In this document: one piece after another, positions 38,477 through 47,535 of the stretch
Layout: every line of letters starts with the position of its first letter
Position numbering within the stretch: the first letter of the stretch is position 1
DNA from: Coriobacteriia bacterium
GTDB lineage: Bacteria; Actinomycetota; Coriobacteriia; Anaerosomatales; Anaerosomataceae
Direction: 5' to 3'
Length of the DNA: 50,997 nt
Assembly (NCBI GenBank): GCA_016926975.1
Contig: JAFGNP010000053.1
Location: forward strand, 1-50,997
The notes under the pieces: model-generated
What the model saw: the letters and a program-made list of their open reading frames with translations, nothing else
What the model was told of the DNA's origin: nothing
Databases searched by the model: none
Position numbers and translations under genes: made by a program

Positions 38477-41400
38477 ACTCGATCCCCGCCAGTTCGAGGC
38501 CGTGACGGCCGGTCCTGTCGACCTGTTCGTGGAGGCAGGCGCAGGCTCGGGCAAGACCCGCGTGCTCGCAGCCAGATTCGTGAGCGCAGTTCTCGGCGAG
38601 GAGCCGTACGAGGCTTGCGTTCCGGGCGAGCTGCTCGCCGTGACGTTCACGGAGAAGGCGGCCGGCGAGCTGTCGGAGCGGATCAGAGGCGAGCTCATGG
38701 CAGCTGGTGCCGCCGCATCCGCGCGGGCTGTGGGGGACGCCTGGATCTCGACGATCCATGGCATGTGTGCCCGGATGCTCCGCCAACATGCGTTCGCAGC
38801 GGGAATCGATCCCCACTTCCGGGTGTTGGACGAGGTGGAGGCCTCTGTATTGGAGGCCAGTGCCATGGAGGATGCTGCAAGAGCGGCCATGAGCTGCGAC
38901 GGAGCATCAGCAGCGTTGTTCGACGAATACGGCTACGACGCTGTCGTGACGGCAGCGCGCTTCACCCGTGCGAGCGTGCGGTCGCTCGGGGTGTCGATAG
39001 AAGACGTGGCAGTGATAGACGCGAAGGAAGTTGTCGACCGCCTTCATCAGGTCGCAAACGAGCTGTCGGCTGTAGCAGGAGGATTCGAGGGACTGCGGTC
39101 GCTCAAGACCGTTGATGATGATGCGGCACTGGTGCGTGCTGCGGTTCAGACGCTTGCCTCGGCATCGGGTCGCGGGGAGCCCGATGCCGAGAGGCTGCTC
39201 GCCGAATTGCCCACAGGCGGGTTCAAGCACCTGAGCTCGGTAGAGGGTCTTGACGAGTTGGTGGACTCGGCAATCGCGCTCGTCGAAGAGGCGCGTGCGT
39301 GTGCGGCGCAGCTCCTGGTCGATCAGCACGAACGGGCGTTCCTCTCATTCGTCAGCGCGTTCGACGAGGGCTACTCAAGAGCCAAGGCACGGCGCGGCAT
39401 GCTTGATTTCGAGGACTTGCAGCTCGAGACAGCCCGTCTGTTGGAGTTGCACCCTGAGGTTGCCGCAGAGTACCGCTCGCGCTTCAAGATGCTGATGCTG
39501 GACGAGTTCCAGGACACGAACGCTCTCCAGATGCGTGTCATCGACAGCCTGTCGGACTCCAATCTGTGTACGGTCGGCGACGAGAACCAATCGATATACG
39601 CGTTTCGTCACGCGGATGTAGAGGTCTTCCGCGAAAGGGCCAGGCGGGTGACCGAGACGCGTCAGCTAGACATCAACTATCGTTCCGCGCCGGACCTTCT
39701 CGAGGCGGTCAACGGGCTCTTCTCCCACGGAGCGCTTCTCGGCGCGGGCTTCATGTCACTGCTGCCACCGAAGCAGGGCAAGAACCGCCCCGACTGGCCC
39801 GCGGACCAGCCAAGATTCGAGGCGCGCTTCATCGACTGGTCGGGCGCCAAAGGTATCGACACGCACGAAGCAGAGGCCGAGTGTATCGCCGGCCGAGTCT
39901 CCGAGTTGATTGACTCGGGCGTGGAGCCCAGGGACATAGCGATCCTGATGCGTGCTCTTGCCGGGGGGCGTGCCCGCAAGGTGGAGCGGGCGCTGACGGC
40001 GCGGAACATCAGAGTGCACCTGGCAAGCGGCGGAGCGTACTTCGATTGCCCGGAGGTGATGGAGGCTTGCGCTCTCCTTCGCGTCATCGACAACGTGCGG
40101 GATGACGTCGCCCTGACGGTGGTACTGGCGGGTCGGCTGACGGGGCTCAGCCCGGAGTCGATGATCTCCATCCGCCGATGTGCGGACAGGCTGGGCACCG
40201 AGAAGGGACTTCGCCGGTCGGAGTCACGTCTCTGGGATGCACTGACGGATCCCGAAGTGCAGTCAAGGGGAGACGAGGCCGCTGCATTGCGGTGCACCAT
40301 CGATGCGATCACGGATGCGCGTCGTCTTCGCGGGCTCAGGTCACTCAGCCAAACCGTGCTGCAGCCGTTGCTTGCTCTGGACTTCGACCTGGTCTTGTTC
40401 GCGTCCGGCCCTGGCGGAGCCCGCTCGTGGGGCAACGTACTCAAGCTGGCCAGAATGGCCGACGAGTACGAGACGGCCACCGGTGGGGACCTCGGCGGAT
40501 TCCTGGAGTACCTGGAACTGCGAGATGCCCATTCTACAAGTGAGCAGGAAGCAACTCTCGATGGCGAGTCCGATGCCGTACGGATCATGAGCATCCATGC
40601 CGCCAAAGGACTCGAGTTCCCGGTGGTGATCGTTGGCGGTCTCTCGGGCGGCGGAGACGTCTCCTCGATCTCCATGGCGCGTGTAGACGGGCGACCGATG
40701 TTGGGGATGGTTCTGCACCGGCGCGGGGGCAGCATCCCTACGCTGTCCTCGATGCGCGTCAAGTCCGTGCGTCGGGCAGTGGACGATGCCGAGGCGATCC
40801 GGCTTCTCTATGTAGCCTGCACGCGGGCGCAGGAGGGTCTTACGGTGATCGCCCGTACGAATCCCCTGAAGGATGCCGACGATTCACTCGGCGGACTCAT
40901 AAGGCGTGCGCTCGGCATGGGCGCTGCCGGAACGCTGGTGGATTGTGATGGCGTCAGAGGACAGAAGGAGGCGCGGGTGAGGCTCGTCCCTGCCGCGACT
41001 TCTGAAGAAGAAGAGGTTCCAGAGGGTGGTGAGAGCGAAGAGCCCGCGGCACGATCGGGCCGAGAGGCGCTGCCTTCCAGCCCGGTCAGCCGTCTGCCGG
41101 CGGATGAGGATGCGATGGCGACCGGCCGCAGGATGGTCCCGCGTCGGGTCTCCTACACGGGGCTGGCCACCTACTCGCGCTGTCCGTACAGGTTCTACCT
41201 GACGAGCATTGCGAAGTTGCCGGCGCCTCCGGCTGCTCAGGGAGGAGAGGCGCTCGCGTTCGGAAGTGCCCTGCACGCGGTTCTCGAGCGCCTAGACTCT
41301 CCTTCGGCAGACGTGAAGGGACTCATCGAAATGGCCATGCGCTCCGCCGGTTTGCGGAAGTCTGCAGGTCCGCGGTTGAAGAGCGCAGTAGACGCCTATC

Positions 41401-41873
41401 TTGCCCTTCCGGTGGCCGAAGATATCTTCGGCTGTCAGCGGGTGATGCGCGAGGCGCCTATTGCCATACCGGTCGCGGGCACCGTCCTTGCGGGAGCCAT
41501 CGATGTCCTGGCGTGGAACGACGATCGTGCGCTCATCGTCGATTACAAGACCGGCAGCACCTTGCTGACAGACGAGCGGGCGATCGAGCGCTATCGCCTG
41601 CAAGGCGAGTGCTACTCCCTCGCCGCTTTCGCTGCTGGAGCATCGGCCGTCCGGGTCGTCTTCGCTGAGGTGGAGCGTGGCCGTGAGAGCTCGTACTCGT
41701 ATGGCGAAAAGGACTCGGGACGCATCAGGGGTCACGTGAGTTCGATTATCGAGAGCATGTCCACGGAGGGTTTTCCGGCCAAGTCCGAATACGAGCGCGA
41801 CTTCTGCGAGACGTGTCCCGGGCTCAACGGGATGTGTCCGGTCACGCGCCCTTCGGCCGGTGGCGCTGCGTGA
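38469..41873 (+). CDS. addA-like: AddA-like UvrD-type helicase/exonuclease
   Basis: VEAGAGSGKTRVLAARFV, MLMLDEFQDTN, VGDENQSIYAFRHADVEVF, MSIHAAKGLEFPVVIVGG, ALIVDYKTGS; GTG start at 38469 overlaps the addB-like stop. Confidence 0.92.
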   Translation: MAELDPRQFEAVTAGPVDLFVEAGAGSGKTRVLAARFVSAVLGEEPYEACVPGELLAVTFTEKAAGELSERIRGELMAAGAAASARAVGDAWISTIHGMCARMLRQHAFAAGIDPHFRVLDEVEASVLEASAMEDAARAAMSCDGASAALFDEYGYDAVVTAARFTRASVRSLGVSIEDVAVIDAKEVVDRLHQVANELSAVAGGFEGLRSLKTVDDDAALVRAAVQTLASASGRGEPDAERLLAELPTGGFKHLSSVEGLDELVDSAIALVEEARACAAQLLVDQHERAFLSFVSAFDEGYSRAKARRGMLDFEDLQLETARLLELHPEVAAEYRSRFKMLMLDEFQDTNALQMRVIDSLSDSNLCTVGDENQSIYAFRHADVEVFRERARRVTETRQLDINYRSAPDLLEAVNGLFSHGALLGAGFMSLLPPKQGKNRPDWPADQPRFEARFIDWSGAKGIDTHEAEAECIAGRVSELIDSGVEPRDIAILMRALAGGRARKVERALTARNIRVHLASGGAYFDCPEVMEACALLRVIDNVRDDVALTVVLAGRLTGLSPESMISIRRCADRLGTEKGLRRSESRLWDALTDPEVQSRGDEAAALRCTIDAITDARRLRGLRSLSQTVLQPLLALDFDLVLFASGPGGARSWGNVLKLARMADEYETATGGDLGGFLEYLELRDAHSTSEQEATLDGESDAVRIMSIHAAKGLEFPVVIVGGLSGGGDVSSISMARVDGRPMLGMVLHRRGGSIPTLSSMRVKSVRRAVDDAEAIRLLYVACTRAQEGLTVIARTNPLKDADDSLGGLIRRALGMGAAGTLVDCDGVRGQKEARVRLVPAATSEEEEVPEGGESEEPAARSGREALPSSPVSRLPADEDAMATGRRMVPRRVSYTGLATYSRCPYRFYLTSIAKLPAPPAAQGGEALAFGSALHAVLERLDSPSADVKGLIEMAMRSAGLRKSAGPRLKSAVDAYLALPVAEDIFGCQRVMREAPIAIPVAGTVLAGAIDVLAWNDDRALIVDYKTGSTLLTDERAIERYRLQGECYSLAAFAAGASAVRVVFAEVERGRESSYSYGEKDSGRIRGHVSSIIESMSTEGFPAKSEYERDFCETCPGLNGMCPVTRPSAGGAA

Positions 41874-42888
41874 GCTGACCGCAAGCTGCGTCGATGTCGG
41901 TTCCCCGCTCCGAGCGGACGGTGGTCTCAACGCCGGCCGCACTCAGGGAGTTGGCGATCTCTGCGATGCGGGCATCGGATGGGCGATCGGCGTTGGCCCC
42001 CGTAACGGGGTTCACCGGGATGAGGTTGACGTGGCACATCCAGCCCCTCGCAAAGGCCACCAGAGCGGACACCTCTGCCGGCGAGTCGTTCTCGCCGGCG
42101 ATTAGCGCGAACTCGAGAGTCGGGCGTCTGCCCGTTCGCTGGGTGTAGTCGATCAGTGCTGACTGCAGAGTCTCGAGGGGCCACTTCTTCACGCTCGGCA
42201 TGATGCGATCCCGGGTCTTCTGGACTGCGGAGTGAAGGGAGACTGCTAGCGTGAACTGTTCGGGCTCTCTGGCCAGCCGTTCGATTCCCGGTATGACCCC
42301 GCACGTGGATACAGTCAGATGGCGGGCACCTATGCCTAGACCCTCCTTGGCGTTCATCAGCCTGAGCGCGCCCAGCGTGGCGTCGTAGTTCCGCATAGGC
42401 TCGCCCTGGCCCATGGCCACGGCGTTAGATGCGCGCATGCCGAAGTCGCGTGCCACCAGAGCCACCTGCCAGGTCATCTCTCCCGGCAACAGGTCTCGCA
42501 CGAATCCGCCTTCACCGGTCGCACAGAACCTGCATCCCATCGCACACCCCGCCTGCGTGCTGAAGCAGACCGTGAGACGGTCGCCGACCGGGATACCGAC
42601 GCTCTCAACCATCACGCTGTCGGCGAAGCGCCAGAGGTACTTGCGCGTGCCGTCCGACGAGCGCTGTGTCTCTACGAGTTCCGGGAGCTGGAGCGAGTAC
42701 GTCTCGGCGATGGAATCGCGAAACGCGGCCGGCAGGTCGGTCATGGCGTCGAATCCCGAAACGACCTTGTCGTACAGCCAGGCCAGGAGCTGTTTGCCGC
42801 GATAGGCGGGCATACCGAGGGCAGACACTGCTTCTGTCAGTCCCGCGGGATCGAGCGCCGCTATGTCTTTGGGGGGTGTCTCGCTCAA
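41842..42888 (-). CDS. rlmN: 23S rRNA (adenine2503-C2)-methyltransferase RlmN
   Basis: FSTQAGCAMGCRFCATGEGGF radical-SAM motif, MGQGEPMRNYD; start uncertain (ORF extends to 43005). Confidence 0.95.
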   Translation of the reverse strand: MSETPPKDIAALDPAGLTEAVSALGMPAYRGKQLLAWLYDKVVSGFDAMTDLPAAFRDSIAETYSLQLPELVETQRSSDGTRKYLWRFADSVMVESVGIPVGDRLTVCFSTQAGCAMGCRFCATGEGGFVRDLLPGEMTWQVALVARDFGMRASNAVAMGQGEPMRNYDATLGALRLMNAKEGLGIGARHLTVSTCGVIPGIERLAREPEQFTLAVSLHSAVQKTRDRIMPSVKKWPLETLQSALIDYTQRTGRRPTLEFALIAGENDSPAEVSALVAFARGWMCHVNLIPVNPVTGANADRPSDARIAEIANSLSAAGVETTVRSERGTDIDAACGQLTQRHRPKGA

Positions 42889-43130
42889 TCCGGTTGCGCG
42901 CTCCTCAGGATGAAGGCTCGATGTCGGTCGGAGTGACCATTCTAGCGCGACGACCGCCTGTGGGCAGACGATTGTCACGCGTGTTGTCCGACAACGGCTC
43001 AGCACGCCAGGATGCCGCTCGGCAAGAAGGAGCGGTACCTTGCGGAGACGTGCGGTAGGTTATTGTCATGCAGACAGTGTTGTAGCCCGTCCATCTGCCC
43101 GTACAGCGGTAATGGAAAGGGAGGAAGCAG

Positions 43131-44477
43131 ATGAAACGCAGGTCAGCGTTAGTGATCGCGATCGTTCTGTTGGCACTGGCGATCCCGGCCGTCGCGAGCG
43201 CGTTGCCATCGATGCCGAGCTCGAAGTTCGGTCCTTCGGCAGGGTGTGGCTGTCATGCCGCGCTGTTATCGCAATGGACTCCCTCCATGCATGCGCAAGC
43301 GTTGGTCGACCCCCTGTTCGTCCTCAAGCTCGAAGAGGGTGAGGCGGCCACCAATGGCGGTCTCGGACTGTACTGCAATGCATGTCACTCGCCGATCGCA
43401 GTCATGGCCGGTGAGCTCACCAGTGTCGACCAGTCCGCGGTCTCAGCAGTCGGTCTCGAGGGAGTGACCTGCGACTTCTGTCATCAAGTGACCGGCACCG
43501 ACGGCCCACTCGGCAACACCTCAACGGCGATCACCGGAGACGGCATCAAGCGTGCGCAGTTGCAGGACCCGCAGGCGCCGCATGCAGCCGAGTACTCGCA
43601 GTTCCACGAGACCGCCGAGTTCTGCGGCAACTGTCACGATGTGGATCATCCGGGCAACGGGATGCACCTGGAGGCCACCTACACGGAGTGGAAGAACGGT
43701 CCGTACTCCGCCGAGGGCATCGTGTGCCAGGACTGTCATATGACCCCGGGCCCCGGCGTCACGAAGCCCAATCCGGGCAAGTCCGCCGCGATGGGACCCG
43801 ACCGCGAGCACATCTACACGATGACTTTCGCAGGCGGGAACGTCGGCCTGGGCGATTCGGCTCTGGCCGAGGAACGCCTCAAGGCGGCCGCGGAACTGGA
43901 GCTCGATGTACCCGAGGTTCAGGAAAGCGGAGACGTGGCTGTGAAGGCCACCATCACGAATGTAGGTGCCGGCCACTACCTGCCCACCGGTCTCACCGAG
44001 GTGCGGCAGATGTGGCTGGAGGTCAAGGCGACCGGAGAAGACGGCACCGAACTTCTGAACGAGCGCCGGGACTTCGGCAGCGTGCTCAAAGATGCTGCAG
44101 GCAAGTCGCCGGTCGAGCTCTGGGAAGCGGTCGACTTCGAGAGCGATGACAGGATACCGCCGAAGGAGTCCACCTCGAACGAGTACACTTTCCCGATGTC
44201 CAGCGGGGAAGTCACCGTGGAGGCGACGCTCTACTACCGGTCGTGCTCGGAGGAGATGGCCGAGAAAGCGGGCGTGGAGATTCCTACGACCACGATGGCC
44301 AGCGTGACCAAGACGGTGTACGCGTCATCCGAGGCGATGGCGGCGAGCGAGGAGGCCGCCCGGGAGGACACGGGTGAAGGGGGCGGCAGCACCGCACTGC
44401 CGATCGTACTGGGCGTCCTCGGGGTTGCCGCCCTGGCCGTCATCGGTCTTGCGGTATTCAAGCGTCGCAAGTCGTAG
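43131..44477 (+). CDS. Multiheme c-type cytochrome (cytochrome c554-like), C-terminally membrane-anchored
   Basis: Signal peptide, CxxCH motifs CNACH, CDFCH, CGNCH, CQDCH plus atypical CGCH; C-terminal TM ALPIVLGVLGVAALAVIGLAVFKRRKS. Confidence 0.9.
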   Translation: MKRRSALVIAIVLLALAIPAVASALPSMPSSKFGPSAGCGCHAALLSQWTPSMHAQALVDPLFVLKLEEGEAATNGGLGLYCNACHSPIAVMAGELTSVDQSAVSAVGLEGVTCDFCHQVTGTDGPLGNTSTAITGDGIKRAQLQDPQAPHAAEYSQFHETAEFCGNCHDVDHPGNGMHLEATYTEWKNGPYSAEGIVCQDCHMTPGPGVTKPNPGKSAAMGPDREHIYTMTFAGGNVGLGDSALAEERLKAAAELELDVPEVQESGDVAVKATITNVGAGHYLPTGLTEVRQMWLEVKATGEDGTELLNERRDFGSVLKDAAGKSPVELWEAVDFESDDRIPPKESTSNEYTFPMSSGEVTVEATLYYRSCSEEMAEKAGVEIPTTTMASVTKTVYASSEAMAASEEAAREDTGEGGGSTALPIVLGVLGVAALAVIGLAVFKRRKS

Positions 44478-44497
44478 AGCGAATCGACGGAAAGTGA

Positions 44498-44526
44498 GAC
44501 GGGGCGCCTCGCCGTGGCGCCCCGTC
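44498..44526. terminator. Bidirectional terminator between convergent genes
   Basis: GACGGGGCGCC-tcgccgt-GGCGCCCCGTC followed by TTCTCGT, between convergent stops at 44477 and 44550. Confidence 0.75.
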
Positions 44527-44549
44527 TTCTCGTACATACATACCCGCGA

Positions 44550-45863
44550 CTACTGGGTGGACAGGTTCTGCGGCTTGACCCCTACGATCATGTCGAGCGA
44601 GGTCTTCTCGCCGTTTCGCCATATAGTCAGCGTGACCGTCTGGCCCACAGTGCGCCGTCGGACGACCGTGATCAGATCATCCATCGACCGGATGCGGTCC
44701 TCGTCGACGGCCACGATGACGTCTCCGCTGAGCACGCCCGACTTCTCGGCCTCGGTACCTTCGGTCACCTCCACCACGTAGGCGCCATTTTCTACGGGGA
44801 GGCCCTCCTGGCTGGCGAATTCGGGCGTCACGGTCTGTCCGAGGACGCCGAGGAACGGGGTATCTACCCTGCCCTTCTCTATCAGCTCTTCTGCTGCTCG
44901 AGTTGCCTGGCTCACGGGAATGGCGAGGCCGACGCCGTCCGAGGCGCCGGTGTCGGTGTAGATGGCCGAGGGGATACCTATCAGCCTGCCCAACCGGTCC
45001 ACGAGTGCGCCCCCAGAGTTGCCGGGGTTGATCGCGGCGTCGGTCTGTATCGAGTTGACGTACGGGTACTCGCCATTTTGTCCGCCAAAATCGGTCAGCG
45101 AACGCTGCACGGCCGATATGACGCCAGAGGCGACCGAGTGCTCCAGGCCGAAAGGCGAGCCTATGGCGATGGCCACCTGGCCGACGACCACTTCGTCCGA
45201 ATCGCCCAGCTCGATGGTAGGTATGCTCGCGCTCACCAGCACGACGGCGATGTCACTCTCCCTGTCACCTCCGATGAGCTGGGCGACGTAGCGCTCGCCC
45301 AGGGAGTCGGTGACCACGATCTGAGTGGCGTCCTCAATGACGTGGTTGTTGGTGATGATGTAGGTGCCACCGTCCGGAGCCTCCTTGTAGGCGACCCCGG
45401 ATCCTTCGCCCTGCAGCGGAACGCTTGGGTGGTCGGAGGGCAGATCGTCGGACGACGCCTGTTCGCCGCTCACATCGATGTTCACAACGCTCGGCAAGGC
45501 CGCCGCTGCTGCTGCCGCGACGATCTCCTCGGTACTGTCACCGATGATCTCGATCTGGCGGGACTCGGCAGACGGCTGAGACAGGTACCGGGATGTGAAA
45601 TAGCCGCCGGCAAGGCCGGCCGCGCCGCCGAAAATGAGTGAAGACACCACTGCGAGTACCACTGGCAGCGCGTGCGAGTGTTTCCCGGACTGGGCGACCA
45701 CCTGAGCGGGCGGCTCGACGATTTCCGGCTCGGCGCTTGTCGGCAAGGCTGCCACCGGTTCGGTTGCCGGTGGTTCTGCAATGGCGGCTTCGACGGGAGG
45801 CTCGGGCAGGTCGTTCAAATCCATATCGGGATCCTTTCCCCGTGTGTTGAAACGTGGTGCCAT
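44550..45863 (-). CDS. S1C (HtrA/DegP) membrane-anchored serine protease with PDZ domain
   Basis: ITNNHVIEDA, ESDIAVVLV, INPGNSGGALVDRLGRLIGI; C-terminal PDZ GTEAEKSGVLSGDVIVAVD. Confidence 0.95.
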   Translation of the reverse strand: MAPRFNTRGKDPDMDLNDLPEPPVEAAIAEPPATEPVAALPTSAEPEIVEPPAQVVAQSGKHSHALPVVLAVVSSLIFGGAAGLAGGYFTSRYLSQPSAESRQIEIIGDSTEEIVAAAAAAALPSVVNIDVSGEQASSDDLPSDHPSVPLQGEGSGVAYKEAPDGGTYIITNNHVIEDATQIVVTDSLGERYVAQLIGGDRESDIAVVLVSASIPTIELGDSDEVVVGQVAIAIGSPFGLEHSVASGVISAVQRSLTDFGGQNGEYPYVNSIQTDAAINPGNSGGALVDRLGRLIGIPSAIYTDTGASDGVGLAIPVSQATRAAEELIEKGRVDTPFLGVLGQTVTPEFASQEGLPVENGAYVVEVTEGTEAEKSGVLSGDVIVAVDEDRIRSMDDLITVVRRRTVGQTVTLTIWRNGEKTSLDMIVGVKPQNLSTQ

Positions 45864-46000
45864 GATTCTACGCTCGGTTCAGGGCACGACAACCACTCGG
45901 CAGACGAATCCACGAACTCTCCATACCTGCAATCCACGTTGTACGCTCAGTACGCCTCGACTAGACTGGCTCCGATGACTCGCGAGGGGAGAGCTCTGTC

Positions 46001-46603
46001 GTGCAAGAAGCCGAAGACATCACTCAGTCTGAAGAGGGTGAGCTCCCCGAGCCGGAGCCCGCGCTCGAGCTGGAGTCGGAGCCCGAAGCTGCGCCGGAGC
46101 CCGTGCTCGAACCCGAAGCTGAACCCGAGCCGGAGCCCGAAGCCGAGCCCGAGCCCGAAGCTGCGCCCGAAGCCGAGCCTGAGCCGGAGCCTGCGCCCGA
46201 GCCGGAGCTCGACCAACCGCTACCGGACTCGGCTGACGCTGCCCTCGTCGAAGGCGTAAGCGGTGGCCTCACGTGGATCCCGTTCGCCTGCTACGCGGGG
46301 CTGTGGGTCGTCCTCGTTGGCGTGACCGCCTATCTGCTGTACGGCATCGGAGGCGATCAGCCTGCCCGCTGGTCGCCGGTCTACGAACCCCTCCTGTGGG
46401 CCGGAGTCGCTCTGACTGCCGTCGGCCCGGCAATCTCGTTCGTCGTGTGGTTGGTTGCGCGTGCGCGGAGGCCGAAGGGCTCGCGCCGGGGGCTGTTCGC
46501 CTCGTCCATGACCCGGGGCGCGCTCGTCGCGTTCTTCGGAGTGGCGATATGGGTCGCGACCCTGTACGTACTCGAGATACTCGCCTCCGGAGGGACTGTG
46601 TGA
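46001..46603 (+). CDS. Membrane protein with N-terminal Glu-Pro repeat
   Basis: ORF with EPEPE/APEPE repeat then three hydrophobic helices; GTG start; its TGA overlaps the ddl ATG. Confidence 0.75.
   Translation: MQEAEDITQSEEGELPEPEPALELESEPEAAPEPVLEPEAEPEPEPEAEPEPEAAPEAEPEPEPAPEPELDQPLPDSADAALVEGVSGGLTWIPFACYAGLWVVLVGVTAYLLYGIGGDQPARWSPVYEPLLWAGVALTAVGPAISFVVWLVARARRPKGSRRGLFASSMTRGALVAFFGVAIWVATLYVLEILASGGTV
46038..46215 (+). repeat. Degenerate GAGCCGGAGCCCGAAGC-type repeat encoding (E/A)PEPE
   Basis: Repeated GAGCC(G/C)GAGCCCGAAGC units visible in the DNA. Confidence 0.8.
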
Positions 46604-47535
46604 TGTCGTGCGAGCACCTGCGCATCGCGGTCCTAATGGGTGGCACATCGGCCGAGCGCGAGGTCTCGCTCAACACGGGCGAGCAGGTGTCGCGAGCACT
46701 TGAAACATGCGGGCACGACGTCGATCGTATCGATACGGCCGACCTGAGTTTCATCGAACGTCTGCGGACCGGCGGCTTCGATGCCGTCTTCATCTGTCTG
46801 CACGGCCGGTTCGGTGAAGACGGGACAGTGCAGGGTCTGCTCGAGATCCTGGGCCTCCCGTACGTCGGCTCAGGCGTGCTGGCAAGCGCGCTGGCGATGG
46901 ACAAAGTGGCATCGAAACACATCTTCACTGCGTGCGGACTGAAGACTCCTGCTTCGGTCACGCTGCGGGCGGGCGACGCTCCGGATACTCAAGCGATGCT
47001 GTCCGAGCTGGGCACCAAGCTCGTGGTGAAGCCCGTGAGCGAGGGCTCGTCTGTCGGGATGTCCATCGTGCACGATCCGTCCGAGCTCGCGCGAGCCATC
47101 GAGTTGGCTTTCGAGCACGACAGCACCGTGCTGGTGGAGCGTTTCGTCACAGGTACAGAGGTCACCGTCGGCGTGCTCGGAAACGACGAGCTGGTCGCAC
47201 TACCCACGCTGGAGATCGTGCCCGAGCACGAGTTCTATGACTACGAGTCCAAGTACGTGCCCGGCATGAGTCGGCACATCATACCTGCAGGTATCAGCGA
47301 CGAAGCGCGCATGGAATGCCAGCGGGTAGCCATCGAGGCTCACCGTGCGCTCGGATGCCGGGGGATGTCCCGGTCGGACATGATCGTCACTAGCGAAGAC
47401 GACGTTCAGCTTCTAGAGGTCAACACCATACCGGGAATGACGTCGACCAGCCTTCTCCCGGACTCGGCCCGTGCGGCGGGCATGGAGTTCACCGAGTTGT
47501 GCGACAAGCTGGTTCGACTCGCGCTGGACCGCTAG
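46603..47535 (+). CDS. ddl: D-alanine--D-alanine ligase
   Basis: VLMGGTSAEREVSLNTG, FICLHGRFGEDGTVQGLLEILGLPYVGSGVLASALAMDK, LLEVNTIPGMTSTSLLP. Confidence 0.96.
   Translation: MSCEHLRIAVLMGGTSAEREVSLNTGEQVSRALETCGHDVDRIDTADLSFIERLRTGGFDAVFICLHGRFGEDGTVQGLLEILGLPYVGSGVLASALAMDKVASKHIFTACGLKTPASVTLRAGDAPDTQAMLSELGTKLVVKPVSEGSSVGMSIVHDPSELARAIELAFEHDSTVLVERFVTGTEVTVGVLGNDELVALPTLEIVPEHEFYDYESKYVPGMSRHIIPAGISDEARMECQRVAIEAHRALGCRGMSRSDMIVTSEDDVQLLEVNTIPGMTSTSLLPDSARAAGMEFTELCDKLVRLALDR

Noticed and set aside
39677-40762. Long antisense ORF (361 aa, minus strand) and similar ones such as 346-1293 +, 1325-2371 -, 19156-20103 +, 44514-45641 +
   Set aside because: They lie opposite genes with clear family motifs, have Arg/Ser/Pro/His-rich compositions typical of high-GC shadow ORFs, and show no recognisable domain
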